From contig JAFGIN010000089.1 of NCBI GenBank assembly GCA_016929595.1, positions 1-64,000 of the forward strand: DNA of 64,000 bases, given 5' to 3'. Under the pieces are notes generated by a model. It did not search any database. It saw only the letters and a list, made by a program, of their open reading frames with translations, and had not been told where the DNA came from. Source of the DNA: Chitinispirillaceae bacterium (lineage in GTDB: Bacteria > Fibrobacterota > Chitinivibrionia > Chitinivibrionales > Chitinispirillaceae). The position numbers and the translations under genes are program-made. Shown here piece by piece: positions 1 to 8,302 of this stretch. Each line of letters opens with the position of its first letter. The stretch's first letter is position 1.

Positions 1-184
1 GTGCCAAAGGCGGATGGGGGAACGCGAAAACTGCGAAAAATGTAGTGCAACAAAATATTCACTTTTGACCCGTCTGCAGTATATAATACTGAAATCCGTA
101 AGAGAGTTTCCGAGGTCTCCTTGTCAAACTGCTGCAGTTTTCAGGATTACATAGAGTGTATCTTACATCTCAAGACTGGTAAAG

Positions 185-724
185 CTATTTTTCGGTTTCC
201 GGTTTAATTTTTTTTTCAGCTTTAGCATCAGAAATCTTTCTTATCGCAGATCGGATTTTATGTATTCCTTCAAGTTCAAGTCCGGAAGGAAGTGTTTTAT
301 AAATCTGAAACGTTATGGATTTACCGAAATTCTCCCGAACCCTTTCAGACGGCAATGCAGCTATTGACAGACATGCAATCCATACGATCATAAATGATTT
401 GAATACTCCCACGAGTGCTCCCAGAAGTCTGTCAAGCCACCCGAGGAGGGTAAAGTGGATAATTTTTTTTGCAAACCATCCGGCAGTAATAAATGCAGCA
501 GCCGTTAAAACGTAGGTAAGAAGAAACGAGATGCTGTTTTGTATCTGGATGGGTAATTTACCCAGAGGTAGTAATTGTCTGATATCAGGGAAGTACAGGA
601 ATGCAATTATGAAACCGGCAATCATCGCTGCAAATCTGAAAATTTCGATAATAAAGCCTCTTTTGATTCCTATTAAGACAAAAAGGCCAATGATAACAAG
701 GGAAATAATATCAAAGGTATGCAT
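185..724 (-). CDS. CvpA family membrane protein
   Basis: A 179-residue protein with four hydrophobic segments. The first 25 residues are hydrophobic with an Ile/Leu-rich stretch, followed by GIKRGFIIEIFRFAA and further segments near residues 35-50, 65-85 and 100-125. The C-terminus is charged and Lys/Glu-rich. The short 'G..RGF' after the first helix and the four-helix layout fit the CvpA family (colicin V production-type inner-membrane proteins). The biochemical role of CvpA is poorly defined; it is linked to envelope homeostasis. It has no close partner on either side. I see no clear ribosome-binding site before the ATG at 724, so the start is less certain than the family call. Confidence 0.85.
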   Translation of the reverse strand: MHTFDIISLVIIGLFVLIGIKRGFIIEIFRFAAMIAGFIIAFLYFPDIRQLLPLGKLPIQIQNSISFLLTYVLTAAAFITAGWFAKKIIHFTLLGWLDRLLGALVGVFKSFMIVWIACLSIAALPSERVRENFGKSITFQIYKTLPSGLELEGIHKIRSAIRKISDAKAEKKIKPETEK

Positions 725-1101
725 TAATCGTTTTTCTGTTTGTTTTTAAGGTGGTCATGCAATCAAATTATTTGTATCAGTTGAAAAATACCAGCATATT
801 CCTGACTCCGTCCCGAACGTGGGAGCTTGTGAGCAGTTTTCCGACGCGCAAATCGCATCTGAAGCTCACTCTCTCCACCCTGAAGACGTCGTGATTTAAA
901 AAATCATCGGAACAAAGGATGGATAGTTGTTGAATAATTACGCTGGAAGGAATATTTTGAACGATGCTTATTCCGTTCAGTAATACATATTAGTTTTAAC
1001 TTAGTTTTAACCTATAAAAATAAAACCGGGAGTGGGCGGGTAGTAGGAGAAAATGATGCGAAAAAAAAAGCGGATCACTCCGCTTTTTACATGTATCTGA
1101 T
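725..1101. other. Intergenic region with a short unsupported ORF
   Basis: No convincing gene. A 45-codon plus-strand ORF (757-894) follows an AAGGTGG-like sequence, but it resembles nothing I recognise and I do not call it. A short direct repeat of 'agttttaacct'-type sequence lies near 993-1013. The minus-strand terminator of the downstream lipoprotein gene occupies the right end. Confidence 0.5.
1065..1088 (-). terminator. Rho-independent terminator
   Basis: The stem AAAAAGCGGA / TCCGCTTTTT closes over a TCAC loop. Read on the minus strand it ends in a run of more than five T. It sits 14 bases after the stop of the lipoprotein gene and should end the STAS-lipoprotein transcript. Confidence 0.8.
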
Positions 1102-1440
1102 TTATTTTTCCGCTTCGAGGATTCCTACAACATGACGATCTTCAATAACAAAGATTTTCTGATTTTTTCTTTTGTACTTCCATTTTTCCTGCAGGGCCCA
1201 CGGCTGTTTTACTGATTCTTTTTCAAATGGCTCACCAAGAAGAAAGAACAGGGTTTCCTGAGTAATTCCGATTTCAAAGCGACCGTCGTAGATACAGGAT
1301 TTATCGATTTCCGGAAGATCCGGATGAGTCTGTATATACGCATCGATCTCATGCTGTTCCGGTTTTATGAAATCCTTGTTCGTACAGCTTGCGAGCAAAA
1401 TGGCAAAGATAAAACCTAAATTAAGCAGCCTGAACTTCAT
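1102..1440 (-). CDS. Small lipoprotein, BamE/SmpA-like motif
   Basis: 112 residues. The N-terminus is a lipoprotein signal (hydrophobic stretch followed by LLASC, lipidated Cys at residue 19). The segment GITQETLFFLLGEPFEK (about residues 58-75) resembles the 'G(M/I)T..EV..LLG.P' turn of BamE/SmpA-OmlA folds, followed by a basic WKYKRK strand and a final FVIEDRHVVG strand. That fold is typical of small outer-membrane lipoproteins, but the protein is too divergent for me to call it BamE. The gene starts 20 bases inside the 3' end of the STAS gene, so the two are probably translationally coupled, and it is closed by a terminator. Confidence 0.7.
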   Translation of the reverse strand: MKFRLLNLGFIFAILLASCTNKDFIKPEQHEIDAYIQTHPDLPEIDKSCIYDGRFEIGITQETLFFLLGEPFEKESVKQPWALQEKWKYKRKNQKIFVIEDRHVVGILEAEK

Positions 1441-1765
1441 TTTCGAACTCCTTCTCGGTGGAAAATATTTTTACAAGTTTGTTTAATCCAACAACCTCAA
1501 GTACATCTTTGACATATTCATTTGGTTCGATCAGAACCAGATTGCCACCTTTTTTGCTTAATGTATTATGACTGTATATCAGTACATTAAGAGCACCGCT
1601 ATCCATGTAGGTGACTCGGGCTAGATTCATTGCTACATTGTTCATATTCCGTTCGAGGAGGGTATTAACATACGACTTTAAAACAATAGAATCTTTCAAC
1701 CGATCAATTTTTCCAACAATATCGATAATGTGATAACAGCTTTTGTCCCTTCCACCAATATCCAT
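1421..1765 (-). CDS. STAS domain protein (anti-anti-sigma type)
   Basis: 114 residues making one STAS domain. The diagnostic segment YMDSGALNVLIYSHN (about residues 52-66) matches the DSxGL-type loop, and the Ser is the residue phosphorylated by anti-sigma kinases in SpoIIAA/RsbV proteins. The C-terminal helix before FSTEKEFENEV is also typical. It probably works in a partner-switching pathway or as a small scaffold. No cognate serine kinase or phosphatase is adjacent, so the target is unknown. A GGAG sits about 9 bases before the ATG at 1765. The downstream lipoprotein gene overlaps its end. Confidence 0.85.
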   Translation of the reverse strand: MDIGGRDKSCYHIIDIVGKIDRLKDSIVLKSYVNTLLERNMNNVAMNLARVTYMDSGALNVLIYSHNTLSKKGGNLVLIEPNEYVKDVLEVVGLNKLVKIFSTEKEFENEVQAA

Positions 1766-1878
1766 CGCTTAATACTCCGAGAATATTATTATTTAGATTC
1801 GTTTATTTCACAGGCTTTAATATAATATTCACAAGAAAAATTTAAAATAGAAGAATGCACTTAAATCAGGATTTCAGA

Positions 1879-2715
1879 TTAATTTACTGCATAAACGCTG
1901 TTTCGTGCTTGTTTTTTTCCATTTTCGAGCGTTATTTCCAGATGTTTCAAAAAGGTTGTTGATGTTTCCTCGTTTGCACACTGCCCGACCGAGATGGTTA
2001 CAGTAACGCCATCATTTAGACCTTCGATTCGTTTTGTTCTGTCCTGCACATTCACCCGGAGTCTTTCTGCTAGTTCCAGAGCTTCACGTTTGTTTGTGTT
2101 GGGTAATATAAGCAGGAATCTATCACCGCTGTAACGGGTTAATATATCGACGGTTCTAATAGTTTTTTTCAGTATTTTAACGATAAGAATGAGAATCTTG
2201 TCGCCACCTTTATAGGTAAGCGTGTCATTAACCTTTTTAAAATTGTCAATATCAAGCATCAGGGTGGTTAAGGCATGCTTATATCGTCTGGCACGCAGCA
2301 TCTCTTCCTTCAATTTCTCAAGATGATAGCCTGGAGCATAAATTTTCTCCAGCCACTCTTCTCCACCTGTTTCCGGTTTCATTTTATCGGGCAATTGTTC
2401 ACCTCTGGAAACCGATTTTGTATCAGACCGCTGGTCAAAGTAATCGATTGCAGCAGTTTGAATGTTCACAGACCTTGCAAGCCTCTGTTCAAGAGCCTGC
2501 TTATTTTCGAGAATATGTCGCCAGGAGGTAAGAGCTTCTTTGTGTTGCTGTATTCTCCCAGTTAACTTTTGTATGAGAATTCCAAACGGATTTGTCGGAG
2601 GATGCCTGCATTCGATAAAGATCTTTTTTATCGAGTTCAGTGATTTGGGATCAGTCGTTTCGAGCGGCTTTTGGATAAATTCGTGAAAACCGTTAAATGG
2701 AAGTTCTGAGCTCAT
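1879..2715 (-). CDS. Degenerate GGDEF-domain protein (probable c-di-GMP receptor)
   Basis: 278 residues. Residues 1-110 are mainly helical with no recognised sensor domain or membrane segment. Residues 125-275 form a GGDEF domain: MLDIDNFKKVND carries the first metal Asp (155), and the active-site loop reads SGDRF (196-200) instead of GGDEF/GGEEF. The Glu of the fourth position is Arg, which normally abolishes diguanylate cyclase activity. Five residues upstream is RTVD (187-190), a perfect RxxD inhibitory-site motif placed exactly as in c-di-GMP-binding GGDEF domains. I infer a c-di-GMP-sensing rather than c-di-GMP-making protein, probably cytoplasmic. It is monocistronic, with a 113-base gap to the STAS gene. 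Confidence 0.85.
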   Translation of the reverse strand: MSSELPFNGFHEFIQKPLETTDPKSLNSIKKIFIECRHPPTNPFGILIQKLTGRIQQHKEALTSWRHILENKQALEQRLARSVNIQTAAIDYFDQRSDTKSVSRGEQLPDKMKPETGGEEWLEKIYAPGYHLEKLKEEMLRARRYKHALTTLMLDIDNFKKVNDTLTYKGGDKILILIVKILKKTIRTVDILTRYSGDRFLLILPNTNKREALELAERLRVNVQDRTKRIEGLNDGVTVTISVGQCANEETSTTFLKHLEITLENGKKQARNSVYAVN

Positions 2716-3145
2716 ATTTCTTAATTGAATACTCTATATAAGTGATCAATATGTTTCTATATACCTGAATTACTTTGAGGCCAACAATGTACCCGGAAAT
2801 GTTATTTAAACGTTTTTATAAATTTTAATAATAACCCAGATTAAAAATAATATTCCGATTCATGTAATAGTAGGTAAAACTATAATTAAATAAATTTCTA
2901 ACATATTTAGCGATACATTTCATGTTTTACTCTTAACTTTATTTTTACCCTGAATTTAATAAGTTCCCAGACGTAATAAACGCAAGATTTGTGCCGTCAG
3001 TTTTAATTTTTTTAAATGCCGATTGAGATTTTTTGACACTAATGTATTTTATTACCTGCCCTGTGCATCAGATTGTGTCCGGTATATACCGGGTTCTATG
3101 ATAAATTAAGCAGGTTTTATTATTCAACCCGACAGGAGATGTGCA
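2716..3145. other. AT-rich divergent intergenic region
   Basis: 430 bases between divergent genes with no ORF or RNA gene that I can support. It is strongly AT-rich (2820-2960) and must hold the promoters of both neighbours. A TTGACA at 3033-3038 lacks a well-placed -10 hexamer. AGGAG at 3134-3138 is the ribosome-binding site of the next gene. Confidence 0.5.
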
Positions 3146-3433
3146 ATGGATCTGTTAGAAATAAAATGTCCTATCTGCAAGGGTACTCTGAAAGTAAACA
3201 CCGCAAGTGGAGAGGTTGTTGAGCATATCAACTACGAACCACCTAAAGCGAGTTTTGAAGACTTTCTGAACTCCAGAAAAAAAGGTGTTGCCTGGGATGA
3301 TAAGCTCAAAAAAGCTAAGGAAGAACAGGCAAGACGCAAAGCTGAAATTGAAATGAAGTTTAAACAGGCGAAAGAGAATCCGGAAACACCTGATCTCTCA
3401 GAGCCATTACGAACACCACTTGATTGGGATTGA
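3146..3433 (+). CDS. Small protein with zinc-ribbon-like Cys pair and coiled coil
   Basis: 95 residues, preceded by CAGGAGATGTGCA. The N-terminus has [13 protein letters not shown] (one CxxC knuckle, Cys 9 and 12) followed by a beta-strand pattern. This resembles half of a zinc ribbon; there is no second CxxC, so metal binding would need a dimer. Residues 50-80 are a Lys/Glu/Ala-rich helix likely to form a coiled coil, and the tail is acidic. I do not recognise a named family. It lies 11 bases upstream of the peptidyl-prolyl isomerase gene on the same strand, suggesting a shared transcript. Confidence 0.75.
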   Translation: MDLLEIKCPICKGTLKVNTASGEVVEHINYEPPKASFEDFLNSRKKGVAWDDKLKKAKEEQARRKAEIEMKFKQAKENPETPDLSEPLRTPLDWD

Positions 3434-3444
3434 GGGAAATTCAG

Positions 3445-4446
3445 ATGAAAGGAAAAATTACTGCCATGTTACTCTGTACCGCGATTTCTTGTTCTTCAGA
3501 TAAGTATCCTGAAGGAATGTATGCAGAAATGGCTACAACCAAAGGGAAAATTGTGGTTTCGCTGGAGTTTGAAAAAGCACCACTGACCACAGCCAATTTT
3601 GCCGGACTGGCTGAAGGGAAAATAAAGTCGTTAAAGGGAAATGTAAAATTTTATGATAATCTTACCTTTCACAGAGTTGTACCAGGGTTCGTAATTCAGG
3701 GTGGAGATCCTGAAGGAAGTGGTCGTGGGGGACCTGGATACCAGTTCCCAGATGAATTCGATCCATCACTGAAGCATACTGGCGCTGGAATACTCTCAAT
3801 GGCTAACGCTGGTCCCGGAACTAATGGCAGCCAGTTTTTTATAACTCTTGATGCTACTCCTCATCTTGATGGTAAACATTCAATATTTGGTAAAGTTATT
3901 GAAGGTATGGATGTTGTAAAAAGTATAACACAGGGCGACAAAATTCAAACCCTCAAGATTGTACGGGTTGGCGCAAAAGCTGAGGCTTTTAAGGCTGATC
4001 AGGCACAATTTGATGAGCTTATCAACAAGAAAAAAGAAGTTGAAATGGCAAAAAGGAAAGAAGAAATGGATAAACAGCAGAATACATTAAAAGAAAAATA
4101 TCCCAATGCGAAAGTCACTGCATCAGGGCTTATGTATGTTGTAGAAAAGGAAGGCACCGGGGATGCCAAACCAGCTCGCGGAGCAAACATTACTGTTCAT
4201 TATACCGGAACGCTTCTTGATGGAAGAAAATTTGACAGCTCACGTGACAGAGGAGAACCATTCCAGTTCCAGGTCGGTGTAGGTATGGTTATTCCCGGAT
4301 GGGATGAAGGGTTGATGGATATGAAAAAAGGCGAACGTCGTACGTTGATTATACCGCCGAATCTGGGTTATGGCGCACGTGGAGCGGGTGGAGTCATTCC
4401 TCCAAATGCAACACTGATTTTTGATGTTGAAATGATTAATTTTTAA
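3445..4446 (+). CDS. Cyclophilin-FKBP fusion peptidyl-prolyl isomerase, lipoprotein
   Basis: 333 residues from the ATG at 3445, which follows GAGGGAAATTCAG; an in-frame TTG at 3424 is less likely. Residues 1-16 are a signal peptide ending AISC, a possible lipobox. Residues 20-180 are a cyclophilin domain: [15 protein letters not shown], the substrate-site segments [16 protein letters not shown] and [11 protein letters not shown], and the catalytic Arg in FHR. Residues 185-225 are a charged helical linker. Residues 228-333 are an FKBP domain: [25 protein letters not shown] and [18 protein letters not shown]. Both domains look catalytically complete. The protein probably folds envelope or surface proteins in the periplasm, tethered to a membrane. 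Confidence 0.92.
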   Translation: MKGKITAMLLCTAISCSSDKYPEGMYAEMATTKGKIVVSLEFEKAPLTTANFAGLAEGKIKSLKGNVKFYDNLTFHRVVPGFVIQGGDPEGSGRGGPGYQFPDEFDPSLKHTGAGILSMANAGPGTNGSQFFITLDATPHLDGKHSIFGKVIEGMDVVKSITQGDKIQTLKIVRVGAKAEAFKADQAQFDELINKKKEVEMAKRKEEMDKQQNTLKEKYPNAKVTASGLMYVVEKEGTGDAKPARGANITVHYTGTLLDGRKFDSSRDRGEPFQFQVGVGMVIPGWDEGLMDMKKGERRTLIIPPNLGYGARGAGGVIPPNATLIFDVEMINF

Positions 4447-4447
4447 T

Positions 4448-4535
4448 GTAACTATTCCGCACTCCGCCCACCCTTCGATCCCTGGCTCGGGATCAGGATG
4501 AGTGGAATCGCGATGTTATATACCCGAATAGTTAC
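4448..4535. repeat. Palindromic intergenic element, copy 1
   Basis: The 10-base terminal arms GTAACTATTC (4448-4457) and GAATAGTTAC (4526-4535) are perfect inverted repeats. Inside lies a second palindrome, GATCCC-TGGCTC-GGGATC. Related GAGCTCGGGA cores recur near 8855 and 11413, each within an inverted-repeat block. It begins 2 bases after the stop of the isomerase gene and may also stop transcription, although there is no T-run. Confidence 0.6.
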
Positions 4536-4644
4536 TTATTAATTTGAGTATTCTCCATTGTCCTGATGGAGAATGCCATCAATCAGCTTCACTTTATTTT
4601 ATAATGCCAATATATCGGAATTCTTTGTCTCAAGGAGTATGATC

Positions 4645-6519
4645 GTGAAAATCGCCTGCGCACAGATGCGGGTTGTCCCAGGTAGGCCGGATTCTAATTA
4701 TTCTACCATGTGTAACTACATAGCGTCGGCTAAGGAGCGGGGTTGTTCAATCATTGCCTTCCCTGAAATGTGTGTAGGAGGGTATCTTTCAGGTGACCGG
4801 TGGACAGAAGAACGCTGGTGCAGTTATCTTATGTCATTTAATGAAAAACTGCGGCAGCTTTCAGATGATATTCTTATTCTGTACGGAAATGTGTATATCG
4901 ATTATAAGCGGCCCAACAAGGATGGACGCGTAAGAAAATTCAATGCGGGCTATGCCTGGTATAACAGGGAACCTCTGAGAGGATCTCCACACTTGCCCGA
5001 TGGTATCTGCATAAAAAGTTTATTTCCCAATTATCGCATTTTCGATGATGAACGTTACTTTTACTCGCTTCTGGAATTAAGTACAGATCTTGGTGTAAGC
5101 ATGGAGGAACTGTTACAACCGCTTAAATTCACCATTGATGGTACTACCGTCGGGGTAGGGGTTGAAATTTGTGAAGACCTCTGGTTCAACGATTATTGTT
5201 ACTCGCAAAAACCCCTGAATATATCACAAATATTAATTAATAATGGTGCTGACTATCTTTTTAACCTTTCTGCAAGTCCTTGGACTTATGGAAAAAATCG
5301 TGCGAGAAACAACAGAATAAGAGATGCATATACCATTGCCGGGCGTTTTAAACCTTTTTTTTATGTAAATTGTACAGGCGTTCAGAACAATGGAAAAAAT
5401 TTTGTTACTTTTGATGGTGACAGTACCATTTACAATGAAACCGCACAAGTCATTTGCGAAGCACCGGAACCGTTTTGCGAAACGATGCTTGTTTACGATT
5501 CAACACAACAGTATCCTCCCATACAGAAAAACCATGCCGGACCTGTTGAAAGTAAATTCAATGCGGCAGTTGAAGGTATGCGCGGGCTTGATGAGCTTAT
5601 GGGCAGAAGCGATTACCCTTTAATAATCGGGCTGAGCGGAGGAATCGACAGTGCACTTGTGGCCTGCATTGCAGAAAAGGCACTTGGTAAAGAACGTATT
5701 ATAGGATGCACACTTCCAAGTCGCTATAACAGTCTCCAGACAAGGAAAACCGCAGAACAGGTCGCTGAAATGCTGGGCATTACATTTCATACAATTCCAA
5801 TCGAAGGACTGGTACAGGAGCATGAAAAGGCGCTTGCACCATTTTTACCAACGGAATTTCATAAGGAGAATATTCAGGCAAAAATCAGAGGTACATCGAT
5901 TCTATCCAATATTGCCGGGATCACCGGTGGAGTTATGACAAATAACGGAAACAAAGTAGAGGTGGCTCTGGGATATGCGACGCTTTATGGAGATGTAAAC
6001 GGGGCAATTGCACCAATTGGCGATATGCTCAAAACAGAGGTGTTCGAGATTGCAAAATACCTCAACAAAACTGTTTATGGATGTGATGTTATCCCGGGGA
6101 TGTTATTACCCGATGACCTCTTTGAATTTGAAGTACCTCCATCGGCTGAACTTAAATCTAAACAGGTTGATCCGATGAAATGGGGGTACCATGATGCGCT
6201 TGTGCGGCTTTTTACAGATTATCGCAAGGTAAGTTCTGAGCAGATCCTTGAATGGTACTGCGAGGGTACAATCTGTGAAAATCTTGAACTTAGTGAACAG
6301 CTATACAAAAAATATAATCTTGACAATCCGTCAGCGTTTATTACCGATCTCGAATGGGTTGTAAATAGTATGCAGCGGGCGGTATTCAAACGGATACAGG
6401 CACCACCCATTATAATACTAAGTAAAGGTAGTTACGGGTATGATATCCGGGAGAGCCAGCTTCAGGTACACTATACAAAAAATTATCTGAAACTTAAGAA
6501 CAGAATTTTAGCACTGTAA
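4645..6519 (+). CDS. nadE: Glutamine-dependent NAD+ synthase
   Basis: Converts deamido-NAD to NAD using ATP and glutamine, the last step of NAD synthesis. About residues 1-280 are a nitrilase-type glutaminase: FPEMCVGGY carries the catalytic Glu and VEICEDLW the nucleophilic Cys. The rest is the synthetase: GLSGGIDSALVA is the PP-loop, followed by TLPSRYNS and the GAIAPIGDMLKTEV segment. The length, 624 residues, fits the two-domain bacterial form. AAGGAG at 4632-4637 lies only one base before the ATG at 4639 but seven before the GTG at 4645, which then gives VKIACAQMRVVPG, the usual nitrilase opening. I therefore prefer the GTG; upstream in-frame ATGs (4573, 4639) are alternatives. Confidence 0.95.
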   Translation: MKIACAQMRVVPGRPDSNYSTMCNYIASAKERGCSIIAFPEMCVGGYLSGDRWTEERWCSYLMSFNEKLRQLSDDILILYGNVYIDYKRPNKDGRVRKFNAGYAWYNREPLRGSPHLPDGICIKSLFPNYRIFDDERYFYSLLELSTDLGVSMEELLQPLKFTIDGTTVGVGVEICEDLWFNDYCYSQKPLNISQILINNGADYLFNLSASPWTYGKNRARNNRIRDAYTIAGRFKPFFYVNCTGVQNNGKNFVTFDGDSTIYNETAQVICEAPEPFCETMLVYDSTQQYPPIQKNHAGPVESKFNAAVEGMRGLDELMGRSDYPLIIGLSGGIDSALVACIAEKALGKERIIGCTLPSRYNSLQTRKTAEQVAEMLGITFHTIPIEGLVQEHEKALAPFLPTEFHKENIQAKIRGTSILSNIAGITGGVMTNNGNKVEVALGYATLYGDVNGAIAPIGDMLKTEVFEIAKYLNKTVYGCDVIPGMLLPDDLFEFEVPPSAELKSKQVDPMKWGYHDALVRLFTDYRKVSSEQILEWYCEGTICENLELSEQLYKKYNLDNPSAFITDLEWVVNSMQRAVFKRIQAPPIIILSKGSYGYDIRESQLQVHYTKNYLKLKNRILAL

Positions 6520-6564
6520 GCATGCATTTGGATCGTTACTTAATGATCATGTGATTCCATGCCC

Positions 6565-6576
6565 GGGGGGGGGGGG
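6565..6576. repeat. Poly-G tract (G12)
   Basis: A run of 12 G directly after CCC, in the gap between the convergent nadE and pseudouridine-synthase genes. It lies outside both reading frames. Long G runs are slippage-prone and also error-prone in sequencing, so the exact length is uncertain. Confidence 0.8.
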
Positions 6577-6687
6577 ATGGTGTGCCTTTTCAGCAATCAG
6601 ACCATCATCTGATTCGATAGTGTAAATTTACTGCCAGGGGTGACTGCTCCGCACGACCTGTGTTTATCCCAATCGGTATGCTGCTCA

Positions 6688-7374
6688 TTAAACATACTCG
6701 ATATCTTTCCAGCACCCCTCTTTAAGGTCTTCAACGTCCCATTCTGCAAATTTTTCACGGTGAAGTTTTCCAACGGTGTATCCCTGTGATCCAAACATGC
6801 GCTTTACCTGATGGTATTTACCTTCGTCAATTATTAAACGAGCACTGCGCTGATCGATGATCTCCATTGCAGCAGGCAGGCATGGTTCCTTTTCACCCTT
6901 CAGCATGAGGGTGCCTGAGGCGAATAGCTCAATAAGATGATCAGAAAGATTTTTATCAACGGTTACAAGATAAACTTTAGATATATGCCGGGTTGGTGAT
7001 GTCAGACGGTGCACGAGCTCCATCCGGTTGGTGATCAACAGCGCACCGGTTGTGTCTTTGTCAAGACGGCCGATAGTGGTTGGTACTGGTGTGCGATTCA
7101 TCCATTGCGAGGGGAGAAGATCATAGACAAGCGGGCCCTCGGTAGAATCATGCGAGCATACACACCCTGCAGGTTTATGTAAAAGTATCAAAATACCATC
7201 CGGATGATCAACTGGGTAACCATCGATCAGGATTTCACGGGCTGTGGCTTTCTGTGATGTTTTTAAAAGCCTCGTGCCATTTAATAATGTAATGTGATGA
7301 CTTTTTAAAAAGAGATCTGCTCCGCGACGGCTGCAGAATCCATGATTAGCGAGAATTTTATCGAGTCGTTCCAT
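6688..7374 (-). CDS. 16S rRNA pseudouridine synthase, RsuA/RluB/RluF family
   Basis: 228 residues. Residues 1-60 are an S4 RNA-binding domain (RLDKILANHGFCSRRGA). Residues 60-220 are the pseudouridine synthase domain, with the catalytic Asp in GRLDKDTTGALLITN and the C-terminal KYHQVKRMF motif typical of the RsuA class. Size and domain order match RsuA (16S position 516 in E. coli), but members of this family differ in target, so the exact base is inferred only. It is transcribed convergently to nadE. The small-heat-shock operon lies upstream on the same strand, separated by a strong terminator. Confidence 0.88.
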   Translation of the reverse strand: MERLDKILANHGFCSRRGADLFLKSHHITLLNGTRLLKTSQKATAREILIDGYPVDHPDGILILLHKPAGCVCSHDSTEGPLVYDLLPSQWMNRTPVPTTIGRLDKDTTGALLITNRMELVHRLTSPTRHISKVYLVTVDKNLSDHLIELFASGTLMLKGEKEPCLPAAMEIIDQRSARLIIDEGKYHQVKRMFGSQGYTVGKLHREKFAEWDVEDLKEGCWKDIEYV

Positions 7375-7388
7375 AGAGAAAAAATAAT

Positions 7389-7419
7389 AAAAAAGCCCGG
7401 AAGAGATCCGGGCTTTTTT
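7389..7419 (-). terminator. Rho-independent terminator of the Hsp20 operon
   Basis: The stem AAAAAAGCCCGG / CCGGGCTTTTTT with a 7-base loop overlaps the stop codon of the downstream Hsp20 gene. The sequence beyond the stem on the minus strand is T-rich. It separates the heat-shock operon from the pseudouridine synthase gene 15 bases further on. Confidence 0.9.
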
Positions 7420-7817
7420 TAAATTTTAATTTCGATCTTACGGGGTTTTGCCTCTTCCCGTTTTGGTATTGTAATTCTCAGAAGACCGTTTTCAAGTTCA
7501 GCTGATACTTTATTCTTATCGTAATCATCAGACAGCTGGAATGCGCGGTAATAGTTACCTGTATTAAACTGCCGTAGCACACAGTTTTCCGGTTCTTTTG
7601 CAGTCGCTTTGGCATTTATTATCAGCGAATTGCTTTCGTCAAACTGGATAGATACATCTCCTTTTCCCACACCCGGGAGATCTACAGCCATAAAGAGCGC
7701 ATCTTTGGATACATATATATCGACATCGGGACTGAATGCCGGACCATTGTTCTCGAGTTTTTCTGATGCTGTGGTCCCGACTTCCTGTTTTTCTCTTTTT
7801 TCAAGTTCTGTTGCCAT
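7419..7817 (-). CDS. Small heat-shock protein, Hsp20/alpha-crystallin
   Basis: An ATP-independent holdase for unfolding proteins. Residues 30-132 form the alpha-crystallin domain: DIYVSKDALFMAVDLPGVGKGDVSI, the A-x-x-x-n-G-v-L signature ELENGLLRITIPK, and a short C-terminal tail KPRKIEIKI (IxI motif). The N-terminal arm is short and charged. GGAGGA lies two bases before the ATG at 7823 but eight before the ATG at 7817, so I take 7817 (MATELEK). It follows the second Hsp20 gene by 18 bases. The pair probably forms hetero- or homo-oligomers under one promoter. Confidence 0.92.
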   Translation of the reverse strand: MATELEKREKQEVGTTASEKLENNGPAFSPDVDIYVSKDALFMAVDLPGVGKGDVSIQFDESNSLIINAKATAKEPENCVLRQFNTGNYYRAFQLSDDYDKNKVSAELENGLLRITIPKREEAKPRKIEIKI

Positions 7818-7835
7818 AATCATATCCTCCCCTTA

Positions 7836-8258
7836 TTAACGTGCGTTAACAGTTATTGTTTTTGGTTTTGCTTCTTCAGCCTTAGGCAATTTTATGGACA
7901 ATACGCCATTTGTGAATGATGCATCAATTTTTTCCGCAGTAATCTTTGAAGGGATGCGGATCGTTTTTTCAAATTTGCCTCTTGAGCGTTCCTGACGGAT
8001 AACAGACATTGTACGGCTCTCATCACAAAGTTCCAGATTGCCGCTGATAGTAAGTGCATTATCCACAAAGGTAATGGAGATTTTGTCTTTTGTCATACCC
8101 GGGAGTTCTGCAGTAACAATTACGTGCTCACTGTCATCGTACACGTTCAGCAGTGGATATGTCGCATTTGTGCTGCTTCCAGGATAGGAAGAAAACAGGT
8201 TATTCATCTCTCTTCGCAGCCTGTTCATTTCGTGAAGAATATCGGTGTTCCAGAACAT
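7836..8258 (-). CDS. Small heat-shock protein, Hsp20/alpha-crystallin
   Basis: 140 residues. The N-terminal arm MFWNTDILHEMNRLRREMNN is the helical start common in bacterial HspA-type proteins. The alpha-crystallin domain spans about residues 37-135, with VIVTAELPGMTKDKISI, SRGKFEKTIRIPSKI and the signature SFTNGVLSIKLPKAEEAKPKTITV, including a C-terminal IxV motif. Sequence and order match the next gene, so the two are tandem paralogues. AAGGAG lies before the ATG. It is downstream of a small acidic protein gene (44-base gap) in what looks like one heat-shock transcript. Confidence 0.93.
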   Translation of the reverse strand: MFWNTDILHEMNRLRREMNNLFSSYPGSSTNATYPLLNVYDDSEHVIVTAELPGMTKDKISITFVDNALTISGNLELCDESRTMSVIRQERSRGKFEKTIRIPSKITAEKIDASFTNGVLSIKLPKAEEAKPKTITVNAR

Positions 8259-8302
8259 ATCTGACTCCTTTGTTGTTAATAATGTTAAGGTATAGTAATA
8301 AA

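Noticed and set aside
757-894. 45-codon plus-strand ORF with an AAGGTGG-like upstream sequence
   Set aside because: No recognisable product, poor spacing of the ribosome-binding site and no neighbour that gives it meaning.
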